This document shows, in pieces, positions 34,421-46,784 of a stretch of 64,000 bases of DNA (its first letter is position 1; every line of letters begins with the position of its first letter). Made by a program: the position numbers and the translations under genes. The notes below the pieces were generated by a model. The model did no database searches, had not been told where the DNA came from, and saw only the letters and a program-made list of their open reading frames with translations. The DNA is from Ricordea florida (Eukaryota; Cnidaria; Anthozoa; Corallimorpharia; Ricordeidae), in NCBI GenBank assembly GCA_949710005.1, contig OX453273.1, forward strand, positions 35,288,250 through 35,352,249. Direction: 5' to 3'.

Positions 34421-37400
34421 GGAATTTTCATAACTTTACTTTCGTAACATTTCTGGTTTTAAGACTCTCTTGATAGTTAAGCAAATTACGTTTCTGATTA
34501 TAATCGTACTAATTTTGAGAAAAAAAACTAATCATAAAACAGATCTGACAAGGAACAACCTCCCACACAGTCTCCATTTTGGACTTGGCATACTTTCGTG
34601 GGGGAGGAATTTGTGAGGAAGCACAAAGAACGACTGTGTAGAGTCGATACCTAGAAGGATCTAAATTATAGAGGCCTCCCGCCTAGCTAACTCCAATTGA
34701 TTTCCATGTACTCAGACTATTCAGATTTTTTAGCATTCAAGTACACAGCAGGGACCGCGGAGGGGAAGGGGCTGGTTGGGCTATAGCACCACCACTTTAT
34801 TGTTTGGATTTTTTTATGGCGAAATAAGTGGTGAAACAATGACATTAACGTTTGCTTGCATATGTGGCCAGACGTTTTAGCCCTACCACTTTAAAATGGT
34901 CTCCGCGGTTACTGCACAGCTAGTTTATATCAAATACAAGTCAGCTCTGTGTTGCACCAGGGCGTACTCTCTTTGAAGGCAAGAGGGATACTACACCCAC
35001 AACACGATCGAGTTCTCGCCTCACTCTTTCCAAGAAAGCCAATTTTTTATTTGTTTTTCTTGGGTGGAACTGAATATTTGCAAAGTGGTATTTCCAGTGG
35101 AAGTCTTAAAAAAAATTGACATTGAAAACAGTGTTTTTTCCCCGTCATTTTAGTTTTTGCACAAACTGTCAAAAAATGATATTGTCCAGCCAACCTCGAC
35201 CTTGCCAATATAGTATATTGATCGTCGCGACTTTGCAGACTGTTTACTTCTCTTAGAATACCTGAACGTTTCTGGGTTAAACAGTTCTCACGAATTCGTT
35301 ATTTTGTTAAATGAGCGACAACAACATGTTAATGTCAAGTGCGGCCAGTTTGTTTTGTCTCTTAAGAAAATAGTGGCAATAAGCGGCTGTTTAAACCAGT
35401 AATTTAGTAACAGACGGATGTTCCAATGCGATCAAACTATTCCAAAAAACAGTCTCTAAGGAACGTTGAACGTTATAAATAGTACGTGAAGTATCATGAA
35501 AGAAACAAAACACGGTACTAAAAGGAAAGAGTCAGTGAGAACAATATTCAAGATCATCTATCTTTATTTGTAGTGTGTTTTGTCTAAATTTACCTGAAGA
35601 GACGGTAATTTTTGATGCGAAAAACAATTAGCCACATCCTAAATATACTTTAATGAATATAGCTTTTTTGTCACGTATTTCTTTCACATCAGCAAACTGA
35701 GATTTGCATTAGCTGAAAAATGTTATTCCATAATTTGATAAGCAATAATTCTCAGGAAATATGCATAGTTCGAATTGTCATGCCATCCTAAAGGAAATAC
35801 GTTGGCTTCCGTTGCCATGGTTTCCTCTGCTAACAAAGACTAATATAGAATAATTGTACTTGAGAAGATATTTTAGTGTTTCGCATAACTTTCACGTTCC
35901 ATGATTTCCATACGTAGTCGAATTCCTAAAACGTAAATTATTTGAGCAAATTTTGGGGGATTAAGGCAGAAAGAAGGTGACCAATTATCATATAATTGTT
36001 TGAAGATGAGAATTAATAAGTGTACCTCTAGATCTTAATTGAAAATTAGGAAATATTTATTATTAAAATTAGGAATATAAAACCGAGAAACAGAAGGTGC
36101 CCTAAGATATTGAATGTTTTTTTCTGAATAATTCAATAAGATTTATCAAAATACACAAAAAATAAAGAAGAAGAGGAAAAACTGAAAGTAGGTTATGATC
36201 CTTTCTTGAGGGAAAGAATAGTACTCCTTTTGATCAATTTCCTTAAATTAAGTCGTAAAGAATTCAGTAGAGTTTAGTGGGATCAGCCCACATGCCCTAT
36301 CGACTTGTTTGTTTAATTTAAAGCTTGATTAAAGTCATGGGTTTTATAAGGATGTAGCCCATTAAAATCACGAAAGGTGCTGTTACTCAAAACATGCTTC
36401 CCTTGAATTAAAACGTTGCTACACTCTCTGCAGCACTTTTTTCTGCGGCCGTTTGGAATAAAAATCGTTGAGGGTAAAAGTTTTCTCTTTAAAGTTTACT
36501 GTTTTGCATGATTCTTTATAGTGAAAAAGTAATAAAAAATGATGAAAAAAAGTAAACAAGAACTGAAGTATGTTTTCGCAGTTCTTTAACTTCAGGCTGT
36601 ACGAGTTTTAAATTTGCTATTGCTCTTATCATTCAAACCGGCGTCTTGCACCCACGCACGTTCATGTATTCAATGCATTTGAAATGGATTTTAACATATA
36701 CACCTTAAATGCTTACAATCAGGGCGGTAACATTGAAATTACACAGTCAGAACGTGGCCAGGTATAAAGAGCTCAGCTAAGGAGATTAAAAGAAATTATA
36801 ATGGTGGACTTAATAATATTGGTCCAAAAGGCTGATTTCGTTTACAGAATGTTACCGAGTTGACATAGTTGTATGATAATACGTCGGTCCAGCTTTGGTT
36901 GCATATAAGGCTTTTAGGCAAGGAAACGTGATAGACAGCAATAACAAAAACCTGTCTTTCCACGTATCATGGTCAGAACGCGGTGGAGTTGACACATTTG
37001 AGGAAGTCGGAACATGTCTTTTCGAGTTGTGTTATTGGTGAATTTCGAAATTTGTCTCTGGTATGTAAAATGGGCAACAAAGCGCCGTCCATAGAGTGTG
37101 CAACTAGTTTGCAGTTGATGACAAAAAAAAAGAAAGAATTACATTGCTACTTCAGTGAAAACAGCCGCAGCATAGGAGTAAAGATAGTCATTTCCTCCTG
37201 TGTTTGAGGTTTTCCCTCCTAATTTTCAAAACAATCGCTAGTACAAACAGGAAAAGCAAGTTAACAAATACCTTGTTTTTTCTAATCTTGAAAGACGTTG
37301 CGGTCGGCAGTAACGGTGGTTTAAACCAAGTTCTCATCTTCATTGACGCAATCTAGTGGTGCAGTGGGTTTAGTGAGTGATTCTATCCCTCATCTTTGTT

Positions 37401-38058
37401 GTTGTATGCGGAAAGCCAGCTTTATGTCGTAGTAAAACATCCCTTCGAGTATTTGTCCTTTCCATGCAAAGTGGACACTTGACATTCCTCCTCACTTCAC
37501 GGATAATTCAATGATATCCTGTCGTCTTTTTGCCCGCCAATACAAAAACGATTGCGGTAGCGTTTAGTAAAACAAGGAACAAATGTGTTATTTTTGAGCA
37601 CGTTACTAGAGTTGTAATAAACGTCTTAACTGGATAAAAAAGTCCACTGACCTAGAAAGTGTTGGCTCACATTTTATTGGCATTGAAGCAAAACACTGGA
37701 TAACATCTTCATTAGACTTTCGAAGCTATTTATATTCGCTATTTTTGTATGCATCTTATCTTTTCAGAATGTTCTGAGAGAGCGGGTACAGGAATAAGCG
37801 GGAAATATATTCCTCCTTCGCGCGGCTGCCAGCACGTTTCCCGCCACTTCTAAAATGACGCCTCCTGTCACTCAACTTGAGTGTCAAAAGGATGCTGAGC
37901 ATCTCATCGACGCGTATGATTGGTTAAACTCTCTTTCCAAGGAAAACCACTACTTCCTGTGGGTTTTACCAAACAAAAAAAATATGTGGAAGCGTGTTTT
38001 TATATTATGAGAATATCTTTACTAACAAACGGGCGTGAGATCCATATAATACCGACGG
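34421..38058. other. Intergenic, nothing assigned
   Basis: No gene, RNA or repeat family recognised. A 74-codon frame at 36983-37207 has no supporting splice or domain signal. Confidence 0.4.
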
Positions 38059-38061
38059 TAA

Positions 38062-38357
38062 GGGACGGACCATTAGAAAAGTGATGGGGGGGGGGGGGGG
38101 GTGGGGAAAAAACCAAAAAAAAATTCATGCAAGGGAAAATGCCCAAAAAAAATTCATGCAAGGAAGAAGGTAAAAAAAAAAAAATTCGTGCAGAAGGAAG
38201 GTCCAATTGTGACTTTTTCACACGTAGTAAAAAAAATTCGTGTAGAGGGGTTCAACTGAAAAAAAATTCCTGCACAAGTAGTGAGCGAAAAAATAATTCG
38301 TGCAAGTTGAAAATTCCCCACCCCCACCCCCCCATCACTTTTCTAATGGTCCGTCCC
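38062..38357. mobile_element. Harbinger-type MITE, copy 2
   Basis: Same ends and interior as 13281-13569, with TAA on both sides (38059-38061, 38358-38360). The terminal G-run is expanded to about sixteen Gs. The interior again has A-runs followed by ATTCGTGCA-type words, and shares CCAATTGTGACTTTTTCACA with copy 1, so both are the same family. Confidence 0.9.
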
Positions 38358-38360
38358 TAA

Positions 38361-40239
38361 TTATTGGCTGGTCTACCGTCCCATCCCAGGATCTGATGGA
38401 AGCTGAAACGCTGCACTGGCTTAACGTCAGGTTGCACGCATTGATGCATTGATTCCTTAGTACTTGTGCTTTTTCTTAAATAATTATTTTGAAAATGAAT
38501 AAAAAGTATTGACGAGTTGAACTGTCATGAAAGGGTGCCCTGCTATCGGTTTTGGTTTAATGAAGTAACTTGGTAGTTCAGCAAGTCGAAAGGAAATATC
38601 ATTATTTAAGCTTTCCCTTGTCCTCGGAAACGTCATCTAGGAAGCTATGGTTCGATATGGTCGTACTGGATTCAAACTTCCCGGCTAATTCAATCTGCAG
38701 GTTCTGCTATTTTACGGACATGTTCCTCTTCCGCACGTGAATTTACGTTTATTCCGCCACTCAATTTAGTTACATAGTCCATGACACCTTAAATCAAAAT
38801 TAATCGTTAAGTTTGCGAGAGTTGGTTTTGGGTGCTAAAAAGTTAGCCTTTTTCTTGTCATCCTTACTAAGGTTTCGGTGAAACGCGCAAATTTTATAAA
38901 GTGTTTACCAACACTTGCCGACCAATATCTATATGTACGTAGCTCTGAAACAATATAACTAAACATAACTTAATTCAGAAAAATGCCAGTGCCTTAAATA
39001 CCAACCTTTTATTTTGTTGGCGACAAACAGTCTATCCTGCGACAAACAGGGTATATGATATAATATTGCAGCGTATAATGTAGACAGAAAAGCAAAGAAA
39101 TAGGCGAGACTATCGCACAATGCTATGGTATTACGGGTAAAATAGTTCGAACAAAGAGGAATCGATTGCACTGTTACTAGGAGTGTCTGTTTATGGGAAC
39201 CGCTGTATTGTCGCTTTTTGCCGTCTGGACGACATATTAGAATTTTTGTGTAAAAAAAAAATATTTTAACAATTGCAACCCGTAAAACTGAATAAAAAAC
39301 AGAGAAATTGCAAATTAAATTTATTATCTGGTATTTTTGGCGCGAGGGAGAAAAGCGAGCAATTTTTTAGCATGACCTTTTCTATTCTTCATGCTCGGCA
39401 TCCCACGCTCTGTGTCAAAGATCTTGCCCTGGGGTTAAGCACAAACGAGAAAAACAGTTTTGTGTATTGGACCTATCCAAATTAACTCGAACTTAAGAGG
39501 ACGCTTATATTTAAGAGCTTCTGTACGTGAAACCTGACATAAGATGTTACTGAAAGCACGCTCTGTAGTATTCTGTATTTTTTGACTTTTCACCTCAATG
39601 ATCTGAACTCTAATTCTCCTTAGTGAGGGCCATACATTGCCTTACGAGTTTCAGTCGAAATGTCGTGTTTGATAAATTCATTATCAACTTCCCGAAGTTG
39701 ATAACTTTCTCAATTTTCATCCGTTTGTTTGAGGCCGTATCACATGTTTTATTGCGATGAAAAGTTAAATATAGTTCACAGTTTGGAGTCAAAGGATAAA
39801 CTTTTTATTCTAACATATCTAATGGGATCTGTAAACTAAAGCCAAATCACTGAAGAGTTAAATCAAGCCAGGAAGACGAAGTCGACAAGGACAGTAGCAA
39901 ACAATAGCGTTAATAACATAACAACACTGTGAAACTGCACGTGAAAGACCTGTAAAACAACAACGTGAAATGACCATCTTTCGAGTTTTCTCCAAGACGC
40001 AACTGTAAAACGGAGAAATTTCCTCGAGGAGTTAGGAATCGCATGCGAATAATACCACTGAGTCAGAAAACTCTTACCATTTCAAAGAGAAAATGAGAAA
40101 GAAATGAAACTTGTTACCACCAACAATACAGGAGGAAAACAAATAAATTTTTTGAATTAATTTTGCTTTTCGGTGTGCCTCGATTTCCTGAAATAATTTT
40201 AAATGTTTGTCACACAGTATAAAGTTTAGTCGCAGTGAA
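38361..40239. other. Intergenic, nothing assigned
   Basis: AT-rich, no supportable gene or element. Confidence 0.4.
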
Positions 40240-41290
40240 GGAAAAGGAAGAGTGTATCTAGCGGTGGAAAAGAGCGGTAAGATCTTATATGCGCATGATG
40301 CTGTCTTGATTTATTCTGCAACATCACCACTCGAGTTAAACAAAACATTGCAACGTGATTTTAGCCTAATTTCAGACTAGTATACCTTTAATAGGTTGAC
40401 CCTAAATGTTAAAAAGACGAAAATAGTATTTGTAGGGAGCAAATCAATGCTGTCAAAATTTGAGGACTGTGATTTTCTTTAGAGGGAGGGAAATATATTG
40501 TGTTTCTTCTTTTAAATACCTCGGTGTTGTTCTAGACCAAAAATGGAATTGGAAACTACATATTAGCAGCCTGTCAAGGAAACGTGGCCATCGTCTCTAG
40601 GTGTTTAACCGTATTCTACACATGTTAGATAAACGACCTCGCCTGGCTTATTTTAATGGCTTGGTGCTTCCAAAATTGGATTATGTAGATCAGTGCCATT
40701 TGGGGAGATCAGCCAGGCTTAACATCAGAAATGTAGCAACTACAGGCTTTCCAAAATCAGTTTACCAAGAAGATCGCAGATGGTAAATTGTCGTCAGCCG
40801 AGGCCTTGGTATCATTGAAATGTATTCCACTTCATGCGAGGCGCTTTGAACACCGATGTCCGCCTCTTAGTTCAGAATGCGATCAAGGGAGACATTCCAG
40901 CCTGGAGATCACTTGGAATTAGTTAGGACCCCTCTAAGTCAGTTACATAGTTACAATACTAAGAATAGATTCACCTACAGAATGGGGAAGACGGACTACG
41001 TATTTTAGAGCTTTTAACGATTGGGCCAAGCGGCCACCCTATACTGACCTATTGCACTCAAGATACCAATGTCGGACATGATTTTGAAAAGAAATTTGGA
41101 AAGGTTTTTAGGAAATTCTTCTTTATTAGGTTTATGATGTATATATTTTTAGTGCAGCTCTTAATTCGTCCTAGTTACTTATTTTCAATTATGGACTTTG
41201 ATGTTATTTAAGCTTTCGTATTTTAATTTTATAGAGGACCTAACTGAAAACCACTCTTAGTGATGGTGGCCTCCTCTTTAAATATATATT
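40240..41290 (+). pseudogene. Dead LINE reverse transcriptase, C-terminal part
   Basis: Across stops and frameshifts the plus strand reads KILYAHDAVLIYSA (about 40279), LTLNVKKTKIVFVGS (about 40397), YLGVVLDQKWNWKLH (about 40518) and RPRLAYFNGLVLPKLDYVD (about 40635). These are the catalytic-loop, thumb and C-terminal landmarks of jockey/CR1-type non-LTR reverse transcriptases. The usual YADD is YAHD, so a catalytic aspartate is lost as well. The 3' end passes into a TATA-rich tail near 41290. Confidence 0.8.
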
Positions 41291-44200
41291 TTATTATAAT
41301 TATATCTAGAGGATTCTATTTATGTTATTTACCGGGCAGAAGATCCGAGGTCTTGAGTACAGCCCGACACCGAAGGCTAAGTGTGTGTTCTATCTGCCTA
41401 TACAGATCGGTAAATAACTTATTTATTTTGCTTTTGGATGTCTTCTTTTTAAAGTGAGAAAAGAGATAGGGAATTGCCACAGCGGGGAAAAAATCCGGCC
41501 CGTGGGCCATATCGCAAAAAATTGGACCGGTCACGCGCGCGCGATTAGCCAATCAAATTCGAGGATTTAGGATTCCGGCCCGCTCACATACTTGAAAAAA
41601 AAAATAAATAGAAATAAATAAATAAATAAAATGTGATTATTTCTTCATAATACTGGATATTTTCGGAAGAAGACGTGTTTACCGAAATAGACTTTAGTCA
41701 GTAAGATGCCATGTGAAAATTTCTTGATTTGAAAATCGCATATTATCGGAAGGGGAAGGAGGTATCACTTGCACAAGATCCTTGTAGGTTCCAAATCAAT
41801 AATATTCTGATCAACAAAAAGTCTCTCTAAAATCGAAGTGAATTGTAGCAGAATATTAATGCTCCTAAAGCCGCTGTTCACGGAGATTGGAGAGAATACC
41901 TCTTTTTAGTTTATATCAAGAGAAAATGATGTAAGAGAACGCATCTTCCATACTGGGTTCTCTTGCTATGATAAGGGGGCAGAATCTATCTTTAGATCCG
42001 GAAACTATTTTGACTGACCAATGGCTGATGTCCTTCTCATCACGTGATTGTAATTTCAATGCGCCATGGGGAAACCGCGCAACCATGGAACGAGATATAA
42101 ATAGATTACGGGCTAAAAATAAATTCTGTTCTCTCATCATATCAGACAGGGTTATGTTCTCTCTCCTCATTTACTCTTATCATATCCGACGGGGTTATAT
42201 TCTTTTTCCTCTTTTTCTCTTGTCTATACCAATGGGGCAACCTCAGACACTGTGATCCAAGCGATGGTGAAATTATCAGTTTAAAAATAGGTCGTCACAC
42301 TCTACCAAAACTAACTTTCCGTGAACCTCCGGCACTATTCACCTTGAGGTAATGGGCTGATCAGATAACGCAAAATGCCACTGATGTTTGCTGAGGTGCT
42401 GTATACCAAGATCCATTATCATGATATTCAGGATAGTGGACGAGAGCATCCCATATAAGACTAGAACATGATGTTTAACAAGAAGTATCAGATGATAACG
42501 AGGATATTGCTGGCGTCACCCACTTATAAAGAGATAAAGATTTGCCAATCACTCTTTTCTTGATACTTGAGAAGAACTGTTAAAAGGACGTTTTCAGAGC
42601 GAATCTCACAATTTGTAGTCAGGTCCCTTTTGCTTATATAAAATATTTAGCCACTGTTAAGAGTTATTTCTTTAGTGGTAACGCAAAACGTGACGTTACA
42701 TAGGACGCACAGTGCCAAATTCTTTAACGTATCGCGAGGTGTTCGCCCCTAGAGTCTGGCAATTACGCAAATAATTTGATTTCAAAGCAGAAATTAAAAA
42801 AGATGCAACCACAACAGATTTTTGTCCGATTTTTTTCAGATATCACCTACCGATATTTTCTCCACGCCTGCCTTTTGAATTTCACGTACCTTTGACAACG
42901 TTTTATTTAACGATGAGTAAACAAGGCCTTGAACTTAACATTCAGGATACTTGAGATAGTGAAAAGGCCATCATACGAAGGGAAAAACTACAGAGGACTA
43001 AGTTAAATTTACAATCTGAATAATATTCAGAGGTCGCTAGACTGCAATCTATTATATGTCCCAGTAATCTTGTGCCATTTTAAACTGGGGACTGGCTTAT
43101 CCAAAAATGCTGCTTCTTAAGCTCACTATTCCTACCATTTATTAGCATCTTTTAGTAATAAAATTTGGTAGAGCAAGGTCTTTTGATAGCAAAATGCCAG
43201 TTTTTTTTTCCTTCGAAACTCCGCCAGAAACTCGAGAGCAAGATACCGACTAGATACTAGATACTAGAAATAACGAATTCAGTAATAGAACGAATATCTA
43301 GAAGAAGGAAACATAAGGTGAATCATGAGTAACGCTCTCTGAGAATGCACAGTCGTTTTTTTTTTGCGTAGCATACACGAATTGTGTAGCCACATTATGG
43401 CACGATCGGATTTATTTATTTATTCGTCGACGAGAGTCGGGCTCCTGTCACGTGGTCTACTAAGCCACACATGTATGCATTGAGGACCTATTTTTTTACG
43501 GAGGAAGTCAGTCCGTCATTGTTGATTAGCTGTGAATATTTACATCCCGGCTCGCACGGCACAAAAAGTTCAGCCTTCTTCACTCATATCGGGAGTAACA
43601 TTTAAAAAATCTACCAAACTGTGATATACAAGTTCATTGTATTTTCAAAATCAGTTATCAAATTATAGCCTGAAACTAATGATATTTAACATTCAATGGA
43701 TAAACATAGCGCCAATGATCAATATATATATTTTAATCCAAACCAAAGTTAATACGAGGGGTTAAAAAATTGTACAAGCTTCACTTTTTCAGTTTCCAGT
43801 GGGCATACCATTTTTTTTTTCTCTGCATTTTTCACGATAAGGGGTTACGTTCATTTGATTGTATTAATCGATACGAAAACTGAACATGCATTATGATAAT
43901 ATAGATTATACCAGGTAATTAGGGAAAAAAGCCAACTAACGCCTTTATTTTCATCACAGGCTGTTGATGTCCTGTTAAACCACACTAGATCAAGTCCTAA
44001 CGGATATGAAGGAAAAGCGAACTCCCTTGGATTTACTGACTTCACATATTTAGCCAATCAGTATAGTCACTTTTGTGTTTCACGCAAAATATAATTAACT
44101 TTCTCCTTGTTAGCCAAAGCAAACGATCACGATCAGATTACAATTTAATTCCTTTTTCTCCTAGCACCATGGCTTTTTATCAAGTGTGATATCTAGTATT

Positions 44201-45594
44201 CTGGACATCTTCATTACAGTTCTCACATCTCATTTTATTTCTTTTTACTCTGTCAACCATTAAAGAACAATTCTTTAATAATTTATAAGGATTTTTTATC
44301 GTAGTCAATTATGCAAAAGGAGAACTGAACCTGAATTGTCGAATGGTGGAAAGCTCTGGTTCTCTTTCTATTCTTGAGTTTCATTATTGAAAGTCTTGTA
44401 AATATTTATAAGGATTTGTATAAATCTACCTCTCAAAGATAAGAAAAAAAATAGATCTAAGCCCTTTCGCCGGATTTTTCTTTTATTTTCAAGTTAAGTC
44501 CTGAGGTAAACGTAAACGCAGTAGCACATTATCTATCTTTATTTGACCATTCGATGAGAATAAGGGATTCGACAAAGATGAAGGCTTTGGTAACTCACTT
44601 CATTTCAAACTGCTTTCGGCTTTGTTGCTTATTTCACCTGTTGTGGAAATTTATGCATGTATTTCCTGTATGGCTCGTTTATAGGTTTCGACTAATTGCA
44701 TGAAACAGTCAGACCAATTGCTCGTAATCCAGGATCTAAAAATACATATGAATTGAAATGATTCGCTTCATCGCCTAAACCGAAGAGAAATAAGAGAAAC
44801 ATTTATGTGGAATTCAGAACTGAAGTGAGTAGATGCGGAAAATTGTTTATTTTTAGAAGAATTAATATTTTCATTTATATAATGTAGCGAGGTTAGCCGA
44901 TGTGTTTATTACGTTTCAAGACTTTAAAAACCAAACAAAGTTTTGCAGCTAAGACAACTTTACCCGAGAAGAGGTTAAGAAAACTGATATAAGCTCAAAA
45001 GATTTCCTTTGCAAACAAGAACTGAAGTTCGATTCAGTTGAATCGTGAATTTAATCGCTTGTCGATTCTTAAAGATAAATTTGAAAAAGGCTGTCTGAAA
45101 TCTGCTTTGCGGAAAATTTTCAAGTGAGCAATCATAAAAATTTAGGAGTACAGAATTTCCGGTACATTTACTAGGAGATAGTGTTCCCAGTTTATCAACG
45201 AGCCTGATAGCAATTATCCGAAAATTTTGGAACAGACAATTACTGAAACATCTAAATTTTAAAAAGCAGGAAGTAAATACACTCTCTAGCAGAAGAAATG
45301 TTTCCAAAATTATGGTTTTGGCTGTTTCAAATTAGAGTAAAATTTTTTGCCACAATAATGGTTTTAGCTATTTCAAATGAGGTGCATTTAAGTTACGTGC
45401 TGCTTTCAGTGCTTGCAATTCCCAAGACTTAATTAATTATGTGCCTTTCGAAAACTGTGTTGATTTGAATTTTTTTTTTTACTCTAACATAGTGCTAGTG
45501 TTATTATGTCTGAGACAATTTTCACAACCTTTGTTGACCATGTTAATCTGTCATTAATTACTTCTTTCTTCTGATCACGCACAGGCGATAGATA
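41291..45594. other. Intergenic or intron; small repeats
   Basis: Holds an AATA run (41598-41630), a local direct repeat of TCATATC(A/C)GAC(A/G)GGGTTAT (42137 and 42180), and at about 42581-42700 a block resembling 49052-49165. No gene seen. It may be 5' intron of the gene whose exon starts at 45595. Confidence 0.4.
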
Positions 45595-45883
45595 CGTTCA
45601 CTGACATATCTCTATTGCTGCTCGATGTCCGACCAACCGACGCATTCGTTGCCCTTATGTGGAGCCCAATCCCGTTCCTATCGGAGCCATTCTTTTAACC
45701 CTCAGTCCGCTGCCTTGGCTCCTCATCGCTCAAGACGCACACACAGCCTGCCAGCACGAGAAAAGCCAACTATTCCACCAGTAATCGTGGAGAAATCCGA
45801 GGCTTCACAAGTGGGTAACGATCAGTGCGTCAGTACGACGATACAACACGCATCTCATGGTACAGTTTCTGTTGTTGATATTG
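45595..45883 (+). CDS. Alternative N-terminal coding exon A (basic, Ser-rich)
   Basis: The exon starts after an acceptor (CTTCTGATCACGCACAG) and ends at GTAAGT (45884). ATG is at 45625; 86 codons plus one base follow, so the exit phase is 1. The peptide begins MSDQPTHSLPLC and contains RSYRSHSFNP and RSRRTHSLPAREKP, that is, repeated R-x-x-S/T-L-P-type sites suited to basophilic kinases and 14-3-3 proteins. It resembles the exon at 58528-58772 in start, length, motif order and exit phase. Splicing A to B would meet a stop after about 25 codons, so they are probably used alternatively and joined to a shared exon right of the window. Family not recognised. Confidence 0.55.
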
Positions 45884-45985
45884 GTAAGTGATCATGACAA
45901 CGTAAACACATTTTTGTTTGCTATAATCTGGCAAGCATTACGGTAACGAATTTTAACCATTAACTATAAACCAGTTTTATATTAT

Positions 45986-46120
45986 ACACTTAATGTCAGG
46001 TCCCGAGGGAAACAGTTTTGTTTCCCGAGAGTTCTGATGTTTCCCGAGACGAAGTCAAGGGGAACACCAGGAGTCGAGGGAAAACTAACTGTTTTTCCAA
46101 AGAACCTGACATTAAGTGTT
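45986..46120. mobile_element. Foldback MITE, ACACTTAATGTCAGGT ends
   Basis: Inverted ends ACACTTAATGTCAGGT and ACCTGACATTAAGTGT (the right one with one extra change), with inner TTTCCCGAG/CTCGGGAAA words repeated several times. A familiar small repeat of anthozoan genomes. It lies 100 bases into the intron after exon A. Confidence 0.75.
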
Positions 46121-46784
46121 TTGTTATATTCCAAGACTTTCGCTTCAACAGCGACAAAAAATAAAGAGCGAATCAGTGATTGGAACTTATAAGAACACAA
46201 ATTTAATTCTAAAAATCGCGGAGTGAATTATTTCGGGATTCATTTGAATTTAGCCTAGGCTAAGTCAAGGGCACGTGACCATGAATCAACCATTCGCAAT
46301 CCCTTTTTAGTTAAGTTTAATGATTCCATTTTGGAGTAAAGTGGTTCTTGAAAGCCATTAGAGAGATACGGTGCCAACAACTCGGTTCAGTCGGTTGTGT
46401 TTAAAGAAGTGTGACAGGGAAAACGCTACAGTAAACGAAATCAGGAGCCAATGGTAATGGTCTCCTGACGAAATTAATTTTTTTTCCAACACATGATTTC
46501 TAGGTAAAAGTGCTATCATTGATTGCCGACAGTTGTGCAAAATATAACGATTTTTTCATCTTGTTAGCAACGAGCGGGATGTTATTTTTTGATAAAACCC
46601 TGGAGAGAAAAGAGGTTACGTTTCAATCGCTGTCGAGCGCTTCTGTTGACATTTAGTTTCTTACCTTAGTCAGTCTTCATAATACTAAAGAAGCTTGAAA
46701 AGACGCTTGAAAATACCTCTAACAGTACTTAAGAACTTTATCTAAGCTAAAATGATGATCGACGACTGAAATAGTGCGATCTAA
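46121..46784. other. Intron or intergenic, nothing assigned
   Basis: No gene or repeat recognised. Confidence 0.4.

Noticed and set aside
38127..38360. Lys-rich 77-codon frame
   Set aside because: Translation of A-runs in the Harbinger MITE.
44975..45307. 110-codon minus-strand frame
   Set aside because: Starts only at TTG, no splice sites, domain or repeat match; length is possible by chance in AT-rich DNA.
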